A stretch of 61,346 nt of DNA from Ottowia sp. (GTDB taxonomy: Bacteria; Pseudomonadota; Gammaproteobacteria; Burkholderiales; Burkholderiaceae_C). The notes below the pieces were generated by a model. The model was not told the origin of the DNA. It searched no databases and saw only the letters and a list, made by a program, of their open reading frames with translations. The translations under genes were made by a program, and so were the position numbers. Every line of letters starts with the position of its first letter. Positions within the stretch are counted from its first letter, which is position 1. Below are positions 52,750 to 61,346 of the stretch, one piece after another. The stretch is from assembly GCA_023228705.1 (NCBI GenBank), contig JALOAS010000007.1, forward strand, positions 1-61,346, given 5' to 3'.

Positions 52750-53502
52750 TTGGCAAAGCAGCCGAAAAAAGCAGCGCTTGTCGTGGGCGCCGGCGACGCC
52801 ACCGGCGGTGCCATTGCCCGTGCCTTTGCGCGCGAAGGCTATGTGGCCTGCGTCACGCGCCGCCATGCTGGAAAACTGGCGCCGCTGGTAGGGCAAATCG
52901 AGGCCGAAGGCGGGCAGGCGCGCGCCTTCGGCAGTGACGCACGCCGCGAAGAGCAGGTCGTGGCGCTGGTGGCACGGATAGAGGCCGAGGTTGGACCCAT
53001 AGAGGTGCTGGTGTTCAACATAGGCGCCAATGTGCCCGAGGGCATCCTCGAGGAGACCGCACGCAAGTACTACAAGATCTGGGAAATGGCTTGCTTTGCC
53101 GGCTTCCTGAACGCGCGCGAGGTAGCGCGGCGCATGGTGGCGCGGCCCATGCCGGACAGCGGCCACCGTGGCACCTTGCTGTTTACCGGCGCCACCGCTT
53201 CGTTGCGCGGCAGCGCCCGTTTTGCCGCCTTTTCCGGTGCCAAGATGGCGTTGCGCGCGCTGGCGCAAAGCATGGCGCGCGAACTGGGGCCGCAGGGCGT
53301 GCACGTGGCGCATGTTGTGATTGATGGCGCCATAGATACCGAATTCATTCGCAGCCAATTCCCCCAGCGCCATGCGCTCAAGGCCGACGACGGCATTCTC
53401 AACCCCGAGCACATTGCCCAAAATTACGTCATGCTGCACCGCCAGCCGCGCGACGCCTGGACGCACGAGCTGGACTTGCGGCCATGGAGCGAAACGTTCT
53501 GA
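52750..53502 (+). CDS. SDR-family protein lacking the catalytic Ser and Tyr
   Basis: 250 residues from a TTG at 52750 (MAKQPKKAALVVGAGDATGG). The nucleotide-binding GAGDATGG is at 13-20 and the Lys of the active site at 165. But the usual YxxxK reads F-S-G-A-K (161-165), and 13 residues ahead of F161, where the Ser should be, is an Ala in FTGATAS. So it may bind NAD(P)H but not act as a typical reductase. I recall similar FxxxK members near acyl-CoA genes in Burkholderiales, so it may be a conserved variant. Confidence 0.85.
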   Translation: MAKQPKKAALVVGAGDATGGAIARAFAREGYVACVTRRHAGKLAPLVGQIEAEGGQARAFGSDARREEQVVALVARIEAEVGPIEVLVFNIGANVPEGILEETARKYYKIWEMACFAGFLNAREVARRMVARPMPDSGHRGTLLFTGATASLRGSARFAAFSGAKMALRALAQSMARELGPQGVHVAHVVIDGAIDTEFIRSQFPQRHALKADDGILNPEHIAQNYVMLHRQPRDAWTHELDLRPWSETF

Positions 53503-53521
53503 CCGCCTTGGAGACGACATC

Positions 53522-54118
53522 GTGAAAACCGTCGATTTTTATTTTGACTTTGGCAGCCCGGCTGCCTACCTGGCGTGGACGCAGCTGCCGGCGCTGTGCC
53601 GACAGGCAGGCGCCGAGCTGGTGTACAAGCCCATGCTGCTGGGTGGCGTATTCAAGGCCATCGGCAACCACTCGCCGGCGCAAATCCCGGCCAAGGGCAA
53701 GTACATCCGCCAGGATTTTGAGCGCTTTGCCGGGCGTTATGGCGTGCCGCTCATCTACAACGCCCATTTTCCCGTCAACACGCTGCAGCTCATGCGAGGC
53801 GCCGTCGCCATGCAGCAAATGGACGGCGGCGCGCAGTTTGACGCCTACTGCCGCGCCATCTTCGAAGCCATGTGGGTCCATGACAAGAAGCTGGTCGACG
53901 CCGCCGTGGTGGGCGAGGTGTTGCAGGATGCCGGACTGGATGCGCAAGCGCTGTTGGCGCAGGTGGGCGACGCGGCGATCAAGCAGCGCCTCATTGAGCT
54001 CACCGAAGAAGCCGTGGCGCGGGGCGTGTTTGGCGCGCCCACCTTTTTTGTGGGCGACGCCATGTTCTGGGGCCAGGATCGGCTGGATTTTGTGCACGAG
54101 GCGCTGCTTCGCGCCTGA
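53522..54118 (+). CDS. DsbA-family 2-hydroxychromene-2-carboxylate isomerase-like protein
   Basis: 198 residues from a GTG at 53522 (MKTVDFYFDFGSPAAYLAWT). The FDFGSPxAYLA start, where Ser takes the place of the DsbA Cys, and the later GVFGAPTFFV with its cis-Pro loop are typical. The named isomerase acts in naphthalene degradation with glutathione; most homologues, including this one in a fatty-acyl cluster, have unknown substrates. TTGGAGAC precedes the GTG. Confidence 0.88.
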   Translation: MKTVDFYFDFGSPAAYLAWTQLPALCRQAGAELVYKPMLLGGVFKAIGNHSPAQIPAKGKYIRQDFERFAGRYGVPLIYNAHFPVNTLQLMRGAVAMQQMDGGAQFDAYCRAIFEAMWVHDKKLVDAAVVGEVLQDAGLDAQALLAQVGDAAIKQRLIELTEEAVARGVFGAPTFFVGDAMFWGQDRLDFVHEALLRA

Positions 54119-54135
54119 CCCTGTGGTTCTCCCGC

Positions 54136-55206
<1,071 letters not shown>

Positions 55207-55319
55207 GGCTGCTGATTGTCCGCTACGAGACCTGTCTTGCCGCGGTGCGCTGATAGACTGCAACGCCTTGTGGCCGCCGCTGGCGGCCAACTGGTATGCG
55301 GACATCACTGGAGCGGCCC

Positions 55320-56099
55320 ATGACCCAAGACATCCTGCAGCACGCCGAGGGCGGCGTACTGACCCTTACCTTCAACCGTCCGGCGCGCAAAAATGCGATC
55401 ACGGTGGCCATGTACGCCGCCCTGGCCGACAGCCTGGAGCAGGCTGCCGACGACGCGGCGATTCGCGTGGTCGTGATACAGGGCAACGTCGCGACTTTCA
55501 CGGCCGGCAATGACATCGCTGATTTCCAAAACGCGCCGGCGCCGTCGGCGCAAGGCGAGGGCAAACGCCCCGCAGAGCGCTTCCTGCACGCCATTGCCAC
55601 CTTTCCCAAGCCCCTGCTTGCCGCGGTTTGCGGCCCCGCGGTCGGCGTCGGCGTGACCATGCTGCTGCATTGCGACCTGGTTTTTTGCGGCGACAACGCC
55701 ATGTTTTCCATGCCGTTTGTCAATCTGGGCCTGGTTCCGGAAGCGGCGTCCAGCCTGCTGCTGCCGCAAATGGTGGGTTACCGCCGCGCCGCGCAGCTGC
55801 TGCTGACCGGCGAGCCGTTCACGGCCGAGACCGCGCTGGATTTTGGCCTGGTCAACACCATCGTGCCGCCCGATGAATGCAATGACTTTGCCCGGGGCAT
55901 GGCGGCGCGCCTGGCGGCCAAGCCGCTGACCTCCTTGATCGAGACCAAGCGCCTCATGAAAGGCGAGCAGCAGGAGGCCGTGCTGGCCCGCATGGCCAAA
56001 GAGGGCGCGGTCTTTGGCCGCATGCTGCACGAACCCGCCGCCCGCGAAGCCTTCGCCGCCTTCGTGCAAAAGCGCAAGCCGGACTTCAGCGCATGCTGA
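55320..56099 (+). CDS. Enoyl-CoA hydratase/isomerase family protein
   Basis: 259 residues of the crotonase family. The oxyanion-hole region ATFTAGNDIADFQ and the second motif AAVCGPAVGVGVTMLLHCDL are present; only one of the two catalytic Glu positions is occupied (LVPEAASS), which fits isomerase-type members. It acts on enoyl-CoA in beta-oxidation. The ATG at 55320 fits the family start. Its last nine codons lie in a tandem repeat unit (56068-56279). Confidence 0.9.
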   Translation: MTQDILQHAEGGVLTLTFNRPARKNAITVAMYAALADSLEQAADDAAIRVVVIQGNVATFTAGNDIADFQNAPAPSAQGEGKRPAERFLHAIATFPKPLLAAVCGPAVGVGVTMLLHCDLVFCGDNAMFSMPFVNLGLVPEAASSLLLPQMVGYRRAAQLLLTGEPFTAETALDFGLVNTIVPPDECNDFARGMAARLAAKPLTSLIETKRLMKGEQQEAVLARMAKEGAVFGRMLHEPAAREAFAAFVQKRKPDFSAC

Positions 56100-56279
56100 A
56101 GTCCGCGGCACCGCCAGGTGCAGGTGGCGCGTCAGCGCCGCGCAGCGAACTTTCAATAAAAGCGCAAGCCGGACTTCAGCGCATGCTGAAGTCCGCGGCA
56201 CCGCCAGGTGCAGGTGGCGCGTCAGCGCCGCGCAGCGAACTTTCAATAAAAGCGCAAGCCGGACTTCAGCGCATGCTGA
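56068..56279 (+). repeat. 90-bp perfect tandem repeat over a stop codon
   Basis: Two identical 90-base units (56071-56160 and 56161-56250, plus three leading A each) and 29 bases of a third. The first unit begins inside the last codons of the enoyl-CoA hydratase, so each unit repeats KRKPDFSAC and the stop. Each full unit has a perfect hairpin GGACTTCAGC-GCAT-GCTGAAGTCC over the stop codon and a second dyad CGCCA...TGGCG. Identity indicates a recent duplication. Confidence 0.95.
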
Positions 56280-56325
56280 GCGCCGCAGCATCGTCAGACG
56301 CCCAACGCCCAACGCCAATTTAGAC

Positions 56326-56802
56326 ATGACTGTTGCCACCGACGACCGCCACGATGAAGAGTTTGCAGGTGAGCTGGTTCGCCTCTTTGAGCAGCGCATC
56401 ACGTTCAACCACACCCTGGGGCTGAAGGTCGCGCACGCCGGCGCCGATGAGGCCCGGTGCCTGCTGCAGATGCGGCCCGACCTGGTCGGGCACTTTGGGT
56501 ACGATCGCTTGCACGGCGGTGTCATCAGCGCCATGCTGGACGCAACCGGCGGGCTGGCGGTGATGGCAGCCATGGGCGCGCGGCACCGTGACCGAAGCGT
56601 GCAGTGGCGCCTGCAGCGCTTTGCCAAGCTGGGAACCATAGACCTGCGCGTTGACTACCTGCGCCCGGCGGTGGGCCCGCGCTTTGTCGCACGGGCCGAA
56701 GTCACGCGGCTGGGCGCGCGCGTGGCGACCACGCGCATGACGTTCAGCGCCGAAGACGACACCGTCCTGAGCACCGGCGCCGCGGCGTACATCGTGTCCT
56801 GA
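56326..56802 (+). CDS. Hotdog-fold thioesterase (YigI/PaaI-like)
   Basis: 158 residues from the ATG at 56326. The hotdog core HGGVISAMLDATGGLAVMAA contains the HGG motif; the end is a typical TxMTFSxED...GAAAYIV strand. A small acyl-CoA thioesterase, probably homotetrameric. The tandem repeat lies directly upstream and separates it from the hydratase gene, so read-through passes three hairpins. Frame choices upstream of the ATG are not family-like. Confidence 0.88.
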   Translation: MTVATDDRHDEEFAGELVRLFEQRITFNHTLGLKVAHAGADEARCLLQMRPDLVGHFGYDRLHGGVISAMLDATGGLAVMAAMGARHRDRSVQWRLQRFAKLGTIDLRVDYLRPAVGPRFVARAEVTRLGARVATTRMTFSAEDDTVLSTGAAAYIVS

Positions 56803-56851
56803 CCCGCCGCATCGGGCGGTGCGTGCCAGCGCCGGTGGCGGCCATCCCGGC

Positions 56852-57310
56852 TCAGGTTTCCGGGGTGCGCGGCAGGGGTCGGGGCCGGCCCTTGTCGTCT
56901 ATGGCCACGTACGTGAGCGTGGCCTCGGTGACCTTGATGTAGCGGCCCTGCCTGCGGATGCGCTCGGCGTAGACCCCAACGTTGACCGTCATCGACGTGC
57001 GGCCAAAGCGGACCATCTTTGCGTAGAACGACAGCAGGTCGCCCACGCGCACCGGCTGCTTGAAAACAAACTGGTTGACGGCAACTGTAGCCATGCGTCC
57101 CTGCGCGTAGCGGGCGGGCAGGATGGAGCCTGCAACGTCCACCTGCGCCATGACCCAGCCGCCGAAGATGTCGCCGTTGGCATTGGCATCGGCCGGCATG
57201 GGGGTGAGCTTCAGCACCAGCTCGTGATCCTCGGGCAACTGCGCCTGCGGCGCCACGACGGGATCCAGGTTGGGCTTGCGCACGATATCCGGCTCGCTGT
57301 CACGGGTCAT
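56852..57310 (-). CDS. Acyl-CoA thioesterase, YciA type
   Basis: 152 residues. Motif MPADANANGDIFGGWVMAQV contains the NxxGDIFGGWV signature of YciA-like hexameric thioesterases, and KMVRFGRTSMTVNVGVYAER follows. It cleaves short to long acyl-CoA in the cytoplasm. It converges on the other hotdog gene (gap 49 bases) and diverges from the ABC exporter. Confidence 0.92.
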   Translation of the reverse strand: MTRDSEPDIVRKPNLDPVVAPQAQLPEDHELVLKLTPMPADANANGDIFGGWVMAQVDVAGSILPARYAQGRMATVAVNQFVFKQPVRVGDLLSFYAKMVRFGRTSMTVNVGVYAERIRRQGRYIKVTEATLTYVAIDDKGRPRPLPRTPET

Positions 57311-57342
57311 TTTTGTTCCTGTTCTGAAGGAGGGCCGATCGC

Positions 57343-59223
57343 ATGGCTGGCAATGTTACGCGAAGCGCGCGCAGGCGCGCCGCGCCACGGCCTGGCCCCG
57401 GGCAACGCCAGCGCCGGCCTTCGGACTGGGGGACGCTGGCGCGGCTGCTGCCGTATCTCTGGCAGTACCGCCTGCGCATGGTCTTGGCGTTGCTGCTGGT
57501 GGCCGGCGCCAAGCTGTCAAACGTGGGCGTGCCGCTGCTGCTCAAGGCGCTGGTCGACCGCATGAACGTCACGCCCGGCGATCCCGCCGCGCTGGTGGTC
57601 GTGCCGGTGGCGCTGCTGCTGGCGTATGGCGCCTTGCGTCTGCTCACCAGCGTGTTTACCGAGCTGCGCGAGTGGGTGTTTTCCAAGGCCACGCAGGGCG
57701 CCACGCGCAAGGTGGCACGCAAGACCTTCGAGCACCTGCACGCGCTCAGCCTGCGCTTTCACTTGGCGCGGCAGACGGGCGGGCTCACGCGCGACATCGA
57801 GCGCGGGGTGCGTGGCGTCGAGGCGCTGGTCACGTATTCGCTGTACTCCATCCTGCCCACGCTCATCGAGGTGGCGCTGGTTCTGTTCATCCTCGGCAGC
57901 CGGTTTGACCTGGGCTATGTGTGGATCGCGCTGGCGGCGCTGGGCATCTACATCGTCTTTACCGTTCTCGTGACCGAGTGGCGGATGCAGTTTCGCATCG
58001 CCGCCAACCAGGCCGACTCCGAGGCGCAAAACCGTGCCGTTGATTCGCTGCTCAACTACGAGACGGTCAAGTACTTCGGCAACGAGCGCTTCGAGTCGCG
58101 CCGCTACGACCACAGCCTCACGCGCTACCAGCGCGCGCGGCTCAAGGCACAGTCGTCACTGTCGCTGCTCAACAGCGGGCAGCAGCTCATCATCAGCGTC
58201 GGGCTGGTGGCCATGCTGTGGCGGGCCACGGTGGGGGTGGCGGCGGGGCAGCTGACCATCGGTGACCTGGTCATGGTCAACGCGTTCATGATCCAGCTCT
58301 ACGTGCCGCTCAATTTCCTGGGCACGCTGTACCGCCAGATCAAGCAGAGCCTGATCGACCTGCAGCGCATGTTCGGGCTGATGGACCAGCCGCGCGAAGT
58401 GGTTGACGCGCCAGCGGCCCGGCCGCTCAGGGTCGATGGCCCGGTGGACGTCCGGTTCGAGCACGTGAGCTTTGGCTACGACGCCGATCGCCGCATCCTG
58501 GACGACGTCAGCTTCGAGATCCCTGCGGGCCGGACCGTCGCCGTGGTCGGTGCCTCGGGCGCCGGCAAGTCAACGCTGGCGCGGCTGCTCTACCGCTTCT
58601 ACGACGTGGATGGGCCCGCTGCAAGCGGCGCCAGCAGCGGCCGCATCCTGGTCGCGGGGCAGGACATCCGCACAGTCACGCAGGACAGCCTGCGCCAGGC
58701 CATGGGCATCGTTCCGCAGGACACCGTGCTCTTCAACGAGACCATTGCCTACAACATCCGCTACGGCCGCGTCGACGCCAGCGACGCCGAGGTCGAGCGC
58801 GCGGCGCGTGCCGCGCGCATCCACGACTTCATCGTCAGCACGCCGCAGGGCTACGAGACCGAGGTGGGCGAGCGCGGCCTCAAGCTCTCCGGCGGCGAGA
58901 AGCAGCGCGTGGCCATTGCCCGCACGCTGCTCAAGAACCCGCCGCTGCTGATCTTCGACGAGGCCACCAGCGCGCTGGACTCGGCCAACGAGCGCGCCAT
59001 CCAGGCCGAGCTGGAGCGCGTGGCGCGCGGCAGGACCACGCTGGTCATCGCGCACCGCCTCTCCACCGTGGTTCATGCGCACCAGATCATCGTCATGGAT
59101 CGCGGCCGCATCGTCGAGCGGGGCAGCCACGCGCAGCTGCTGGACGCCGGCGGCCGCTACGCGCGCATGTGGGCGCTGCAGCAGCGTGACGCAACGCTGG
59201 ATGCCGTGCCGGCTCCTGTCTGA
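57343..59223 (+). CDS. Atm1-type ABC exporter (permease fused to ATPase)
   Basis: 626 residues. Six membrane helices in 35-330 with the Atm1/HMT1 motif RAVDSLLNYETVKYF (231-245) that binds glutathione-type ligands. The ATPase has Walker A GASGAGKS (403-410), signature LSGGEKQR (515-522) and Walker B LLIFDEAT (535-542). The family exports glutathione-bound metals or polysulphides and works as homodimer. The basic N-terminal extension of about 30 residues is normal for it. GAAGGAG before the ATG. Confidence 0.93.
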   Translation: MAGNVTRSARRRAAPRPGPGQRQRRPSDWGTLARLLPYLWQYRLRMVLALLLVAGAKLSNVGVPLLLKALVDRMNVTPGDPAALVVVPVALLLAYGALRLLTSVFTELREWVFSKATQGATRKVARKTFEHLHALSLRFHLARQTGGLTRDIERGVRGVEALVTYSLYSILPTLIEVALVLFILGSRFDLGYVWIALAALGIYIVFTVLVTEWRMQFRIAANQADSEAQNRAVDSLLNYETVKYFGNERFESRRYDHSLTRYQRARLKAQSSLSLLNSGQQLIISVGLVAMLWRATVGVAAGQLTIGDLVMVNAFMIQLYVPLNFLGTLYRQIKQSLIDLQRMFGLMDQPREVVDAPAARPLRVDGPVDVRFEHVSFGYDADRRILDDVSFEIPAGRTVAVVGASGAGKSTLARLLYRFYDVDGPAASGASSGRILVAGQDIRTVTQDSLRQAMGIVPQDTVLFNETIAYNIRYGRVDASDAEVERAARAARIHDFIVSTPQGYETEVGERGLKLSGGEKQRVAIARTLLKNPPLLIFDEATSALDSANERAIQAELERVARGRTTLVIAHRLSTVVHAHQIIVMDRGRIVERGSHAQLLDAGGRYARMWALQQRDATLDAVPAPV

Positions 59224-59442
59224 TTGCTGCGGGCCGCCCACCAAGGCGGGTTATTTGGCCTATCATGAACGGGCTGCCAGTGGCTTCTGCCGTGGCAGCA
59301 CCAGCGGCCGCCTTCCCGGACGCGCAGTGCGTGTCCGGGTTGCGCCGCATTAACGAGATGTCATCAAAAGAACAGCGCCGCGGGCCCGCCGCGATCCAGC
59401 GCGGGCCAACCGCAGCGGCGCACAGGAAGAAGGAGAAAAACC

Positions 59443-59757
59443 ATGAAAAGCCTGCTGGCTCCCGCCCTGCTGTCGTCCGTGTTGCTGCTGGGAATCTCTC
59501 CCGTGGCGCAGGCCGCCGACGACTACATGCCCAGCCTCATCACCGAAACGCCGCTGGAAGGCCGCCAGCTTGCGATCACCATCGTGCGCAAGACCATAGG
59601 CACCATCCAGCAAGATGGCGACGTCAAGAAGGCGGTGCGCGAAAAATACGCCGACGATCCCGAACTGCTGATGCAGGCCGCTGGGCTGGTCACGCAGGAG
59701 TTCCGCGTCATTGCCGAGGCCAACAACTACTGGCGTGACAGCGACGCCGCCAAGTGA
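59443..59757 (+). CDS. Small exported protein of unknown function
   Basis: 104 residues with a Sec signal peptide (LLAPALLSSVLLLGISPVAQ, cleavage near AQAAD, about 24-26). The mature part is helical and hydrophilic without Cys. AGAAGGAGAAA precedes the ATG. I do not recognise the family. It lies alone between the ABC exporter and the E1 genes, with 219 bases of gene-free DNA ahead that probably carry its promoter. Confidence 0.8.
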   Translation: MKSLLAPALLSSVLLLGISPVAQAADDYMPSLITETPLEGRQLAITIVRKTIGTIQQDGDVKKAVREKYADDPELLMQAAGLVTQEFRVIAEANNYWRDSDAAK

Positions 59758-59816
59758 GGCAGTGAAGTCCGGCCGGCTTGGTGTACGCAGGCCACCTGCC
59801 ATGCGGCAGGCGCTGC

Positions 59817-60797
59817 CTATCGCGAGAGCAGCCGTTGCGCGGCTGCGGTGATTTTGGCAGCGTCGATCCGGGCTTCGTCCTCCAGCACCTGCGCGTAACC
59901 CACCGGGATGCGCGGCGCGCCCAGGCGCGCGATGCGCGCGTCCGAGTGCTCGGCCAGCGTGGCTGCGATCTCGGCGCCGAAGCCGGCCACCTGCACCGCC
60001 TCGTGCACGATCAGGACGCGGCCCGTCCTGGCGGCGCTGGCCAGCACGCAGTCCCGGTCCCAGGGCCAGATCGTTCGCAGGTCCAGGACCTCGGCCTGGA
60101 TGCCCCGGGCCGCCATGTCTTCGGCAGCCTGGAGGCAGGCATGGACCTGGCGCGACCAGGAGACGAGGGTTAGGTCCCGGCCCTCGCGTAGCACGCGGGC
60201 CTGGCCCAGCGCAACGGCCTGGCCGGGCACCACCTCCCCGGGCAGCCCCCACAATTCCTTGTGCTCCATGTACGCGACCGGGTCGCCGCAGGCCAGCGCC
60301 GCGTGCATGAGCCCGTAGTTGTCGGCCGCGGTGGCCGGGGCCACCACGACCAGCCCCGGGATGTGCGCAAACCACGCTTCCAGCGACTGGCTGTGCTGCG
60401 CGGCTGCCGCGCTCCAGATGCCCATGGGCATGCGCAGCACCAGCGGCACGCGGCCCTGGCCGCCAAACATGTAGCGGTTTTTGGCCGCCTGGTTGACGAT
60501 TTCATCGGTGGCGCACAGCGCAAAGTCAACGACCCGCAGTTCGACCACCGGCTTGCAGCCGGTCAGCGCCATGCCGACGGCGGCGCCGACGATGGCGCTT
60601 TCCGAGATCGGCGTGTCGATGACGCGCTCGGCGCCAAAGCGCTCGGCCAGAAGCTGGCCGTCGGCGTTGCGGTACTGGCCAAAGGCGCCGCCGCGCCCCA
60701 GGTCCTCGCCCAGCGCAACGACGCGCGGGTCTTCTGTCATGGCTTCGGTCAGCGCCAGCGCGGCTGCCTGCGCGTAGGTCATCGTGCGTGCGCTCAT
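59817..60797 (-). CDS. 2-oxoacid (pyruvate/acetoin-type) dehydrogenase E1, beta subunit
   Basis: 326 residues from the ATG at 60797 (MSARTMTYAQAAALALTEAM), the usual size of separate E1 beta subunits. GEDLGRGGAFGQYRNADG and DTPISESAIVGAAVGMALTG are typical; the E in SESA activates ThDP. With E1 alpha it decarboxylates a 2-oxoacid and transfers the acyl group to a lipoyl E2. The ATGA overlap with the alpha gene shows co-translation. Acetoin or branched-chain type cannot be separated. Confidence 0.92.
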   Translation of the reverse strand: MSARTMTYAQAAALALTEAMTEDPRVVALGEDLGRGGAFGQYRNADGQLLAERFGAERVIDTPISESAIVGAAVGMALTGCKPVVELRVVDFALCATDEIVNQAAKNRYMFGGQGRVPLVLRMPMGIWSAAAAQHSQSLEAWFAHIPGLVVVAPATAADNYGLMHAALACGDPVAYMEHKELWGLPGEVVPGQAVALGQARVLREGRDLTLVSWSRQVHACLQAAEDMAARGIQAEVLDLRTIWPWDRDCVLASAARTGRVLIVHEAVQVAGFGAEIAATLAEHSDARIARLGAPRIPVGYAQVLEDEARIDAAKITAAAQRLLSR

Positions 60798-61346
60798 GTC
60801 CAGACTCCCGCGCCCGTGTCCTGGACGTCGGTGTACGCGCTCTGGCGCGCCGGCACCGGGGCATCGGCGGCCGCGTGCAGCGCGGCCTGGATCTCGGCGT
60901 CGGCCGCGCGCTCGATTTGCTCGACCTCGGCGTCGCGCCCCTGCGCCAGCAGCAGTGCGCGGGCGCGGGCCAGGCCGTCGCGCGCGACGGCTGCGGCCAC
61001 GTCTTCCGGATCTCGGTATGCGGCCGGATCGACCGATACATGGCCCCTGAGCCGGTCGGTGAGTGCGTGCAGCAGGCGCGGGCCGCTGCCGCTGCGGACC
61101 GCGCGGACGAGCTCTTGGGCGGCCTCGGAGACGGCCAGCACGTCGCTGCCGTCGACCTGCAGCGCCGGCACGCCCAGCGCTTCGGCGCGGGCGCTGGCGC
61201 CGGCGCCGCCGGTCATGGGGCCGCTTTGCGTGGTGGCCGAGATGCGGTTGTCCTCGCACACAAACAACACCGGCAGCGTGTACACCACGGCCCAGTTCAG
61301 CGCTTCCAGGAACGGGCCGCGGTTGATCGCGCCGTCGCCAAAGAAG
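60794..61346 (-). CDS. 2-oxoacid dehydrogenase E1, alpha subunit (5' part outside the window)
   Basis: Only the last 184 residues are in the window. The visible part starts FFGDGAINRGPFLEALNWAV, which is the ThDP motif GDG...N (closing in CEDNRISATT), and continues with GVPALQVDGSD and LTDRLRGHVSVDPAAYRD, typical of E1 alpha. The frame is open to the window edge, so the gene is only cut, not broken. The tail after that is about 80 residues with a helical Ala-rich end. Confidence 0.9.
   Translation of the reverse strand, partial: FFGDGAINRGPFLEALNWAVVYTLPVLFVCEDNRISATTQSGPMTGGAGASARAEALGVPALQVDGSDVLAVSEAAQELVRAVRSGSGPRLLHALTDRLRGHVSVDPAAYRDPEDVAAAVARDGLARARALLLAQGRDAEVEQIERAADAEIQAALHAAADAPVPARQSAYTDVQDTGAGVWT

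Noticed and set aside
56068..56279. CRISPR array
   Set aside because: The 90-base units are adjacent without spacers; no cas genes in the window.

Overview
The window is GC-rich, densely coded DNA from a betaproteobacterium. The spc/alpha ribosomal protein order, the families present (ScfR-type regulator, type III pantothenate kinase, PhaF/PhaI-type phasin, hemE next to priA) and a repeat whose arms encode a spurious MPGCAPGSA start all suggest Burkholderiales, most likely Comamonadaceae. The genus cannot be read from the sequence, and all family assignments are from recognition, not from a search.

Layout. 1-6902: an ScfR-type regulator diverges from a Liv-type ABC importer (binding protein, LivH, a LivM-LivG fusion, LivF). 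6987-7643: a 657-bp inverted-repeat element without a real gene. 7953-17010: a strong promoter and the spc/alpha operon from rplN to rplQ, including a 37-codon rpmJ but no infA, and not preceded by the S10 operon. 17030-17149: initiator tRNA-Met and its terminator. 17151-19274: a small acquired island made of the 5' end of a group II intron, a ZIP metal transporter, a methyltransferase of actinobacterial look, and an IS3 transposase remnant. 19364-25669 (minus strand): an acyl-CoA ligase and a second complete Liv importer. 26200-32764: hemE, priA and a Rep/UvrD helicase, with an AT-rich region carrying DnaA boxes just before priA. 33259-36262: a LysR regulator facing an operon of FMN reductase, an internally shortened carboxymuconolactone decarboxylase and pirin.

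36380-46969: a mixed stretch with CorA, an esterase, MprF, cytochrome c' and cytochrome b561, CoaX, an M20 amidohydrolase, a lipoprotein aminopeptidase and a TetR regulator. 47018-49057: a phasin, an N-terminally truncated RmlC remnant and argB. 49542-57310: a fatty-acyl/CoA cluster (acyl-CoA dehydrogenase, thioesterases, SDR, DsbA-like isomerase, enoyl-CoA hydratase) interrupted by a TehA-like channel. 57343-61346: an Atm1-type ABC exporter, a small exported protein, and the E1 beta and (cut by the window end) E1 alpha subunits of a 2-oxoacid dehydrogenase.

No defence system, CRISPR array, prophage or biosynthetic cluster was seen. The most unusual material is non-coding or remodelled: several families of dispersed and tandem repeats, two of which sit exactly on gene stop codons; the intron remnant directly behind the tRNA-fMet terminator; the shortened carboxymuconolactone decarboxylase; an SDR without its catalytic Ser and Tyr; and frequent ATA isoleucine codons in ribosomal protein genes.
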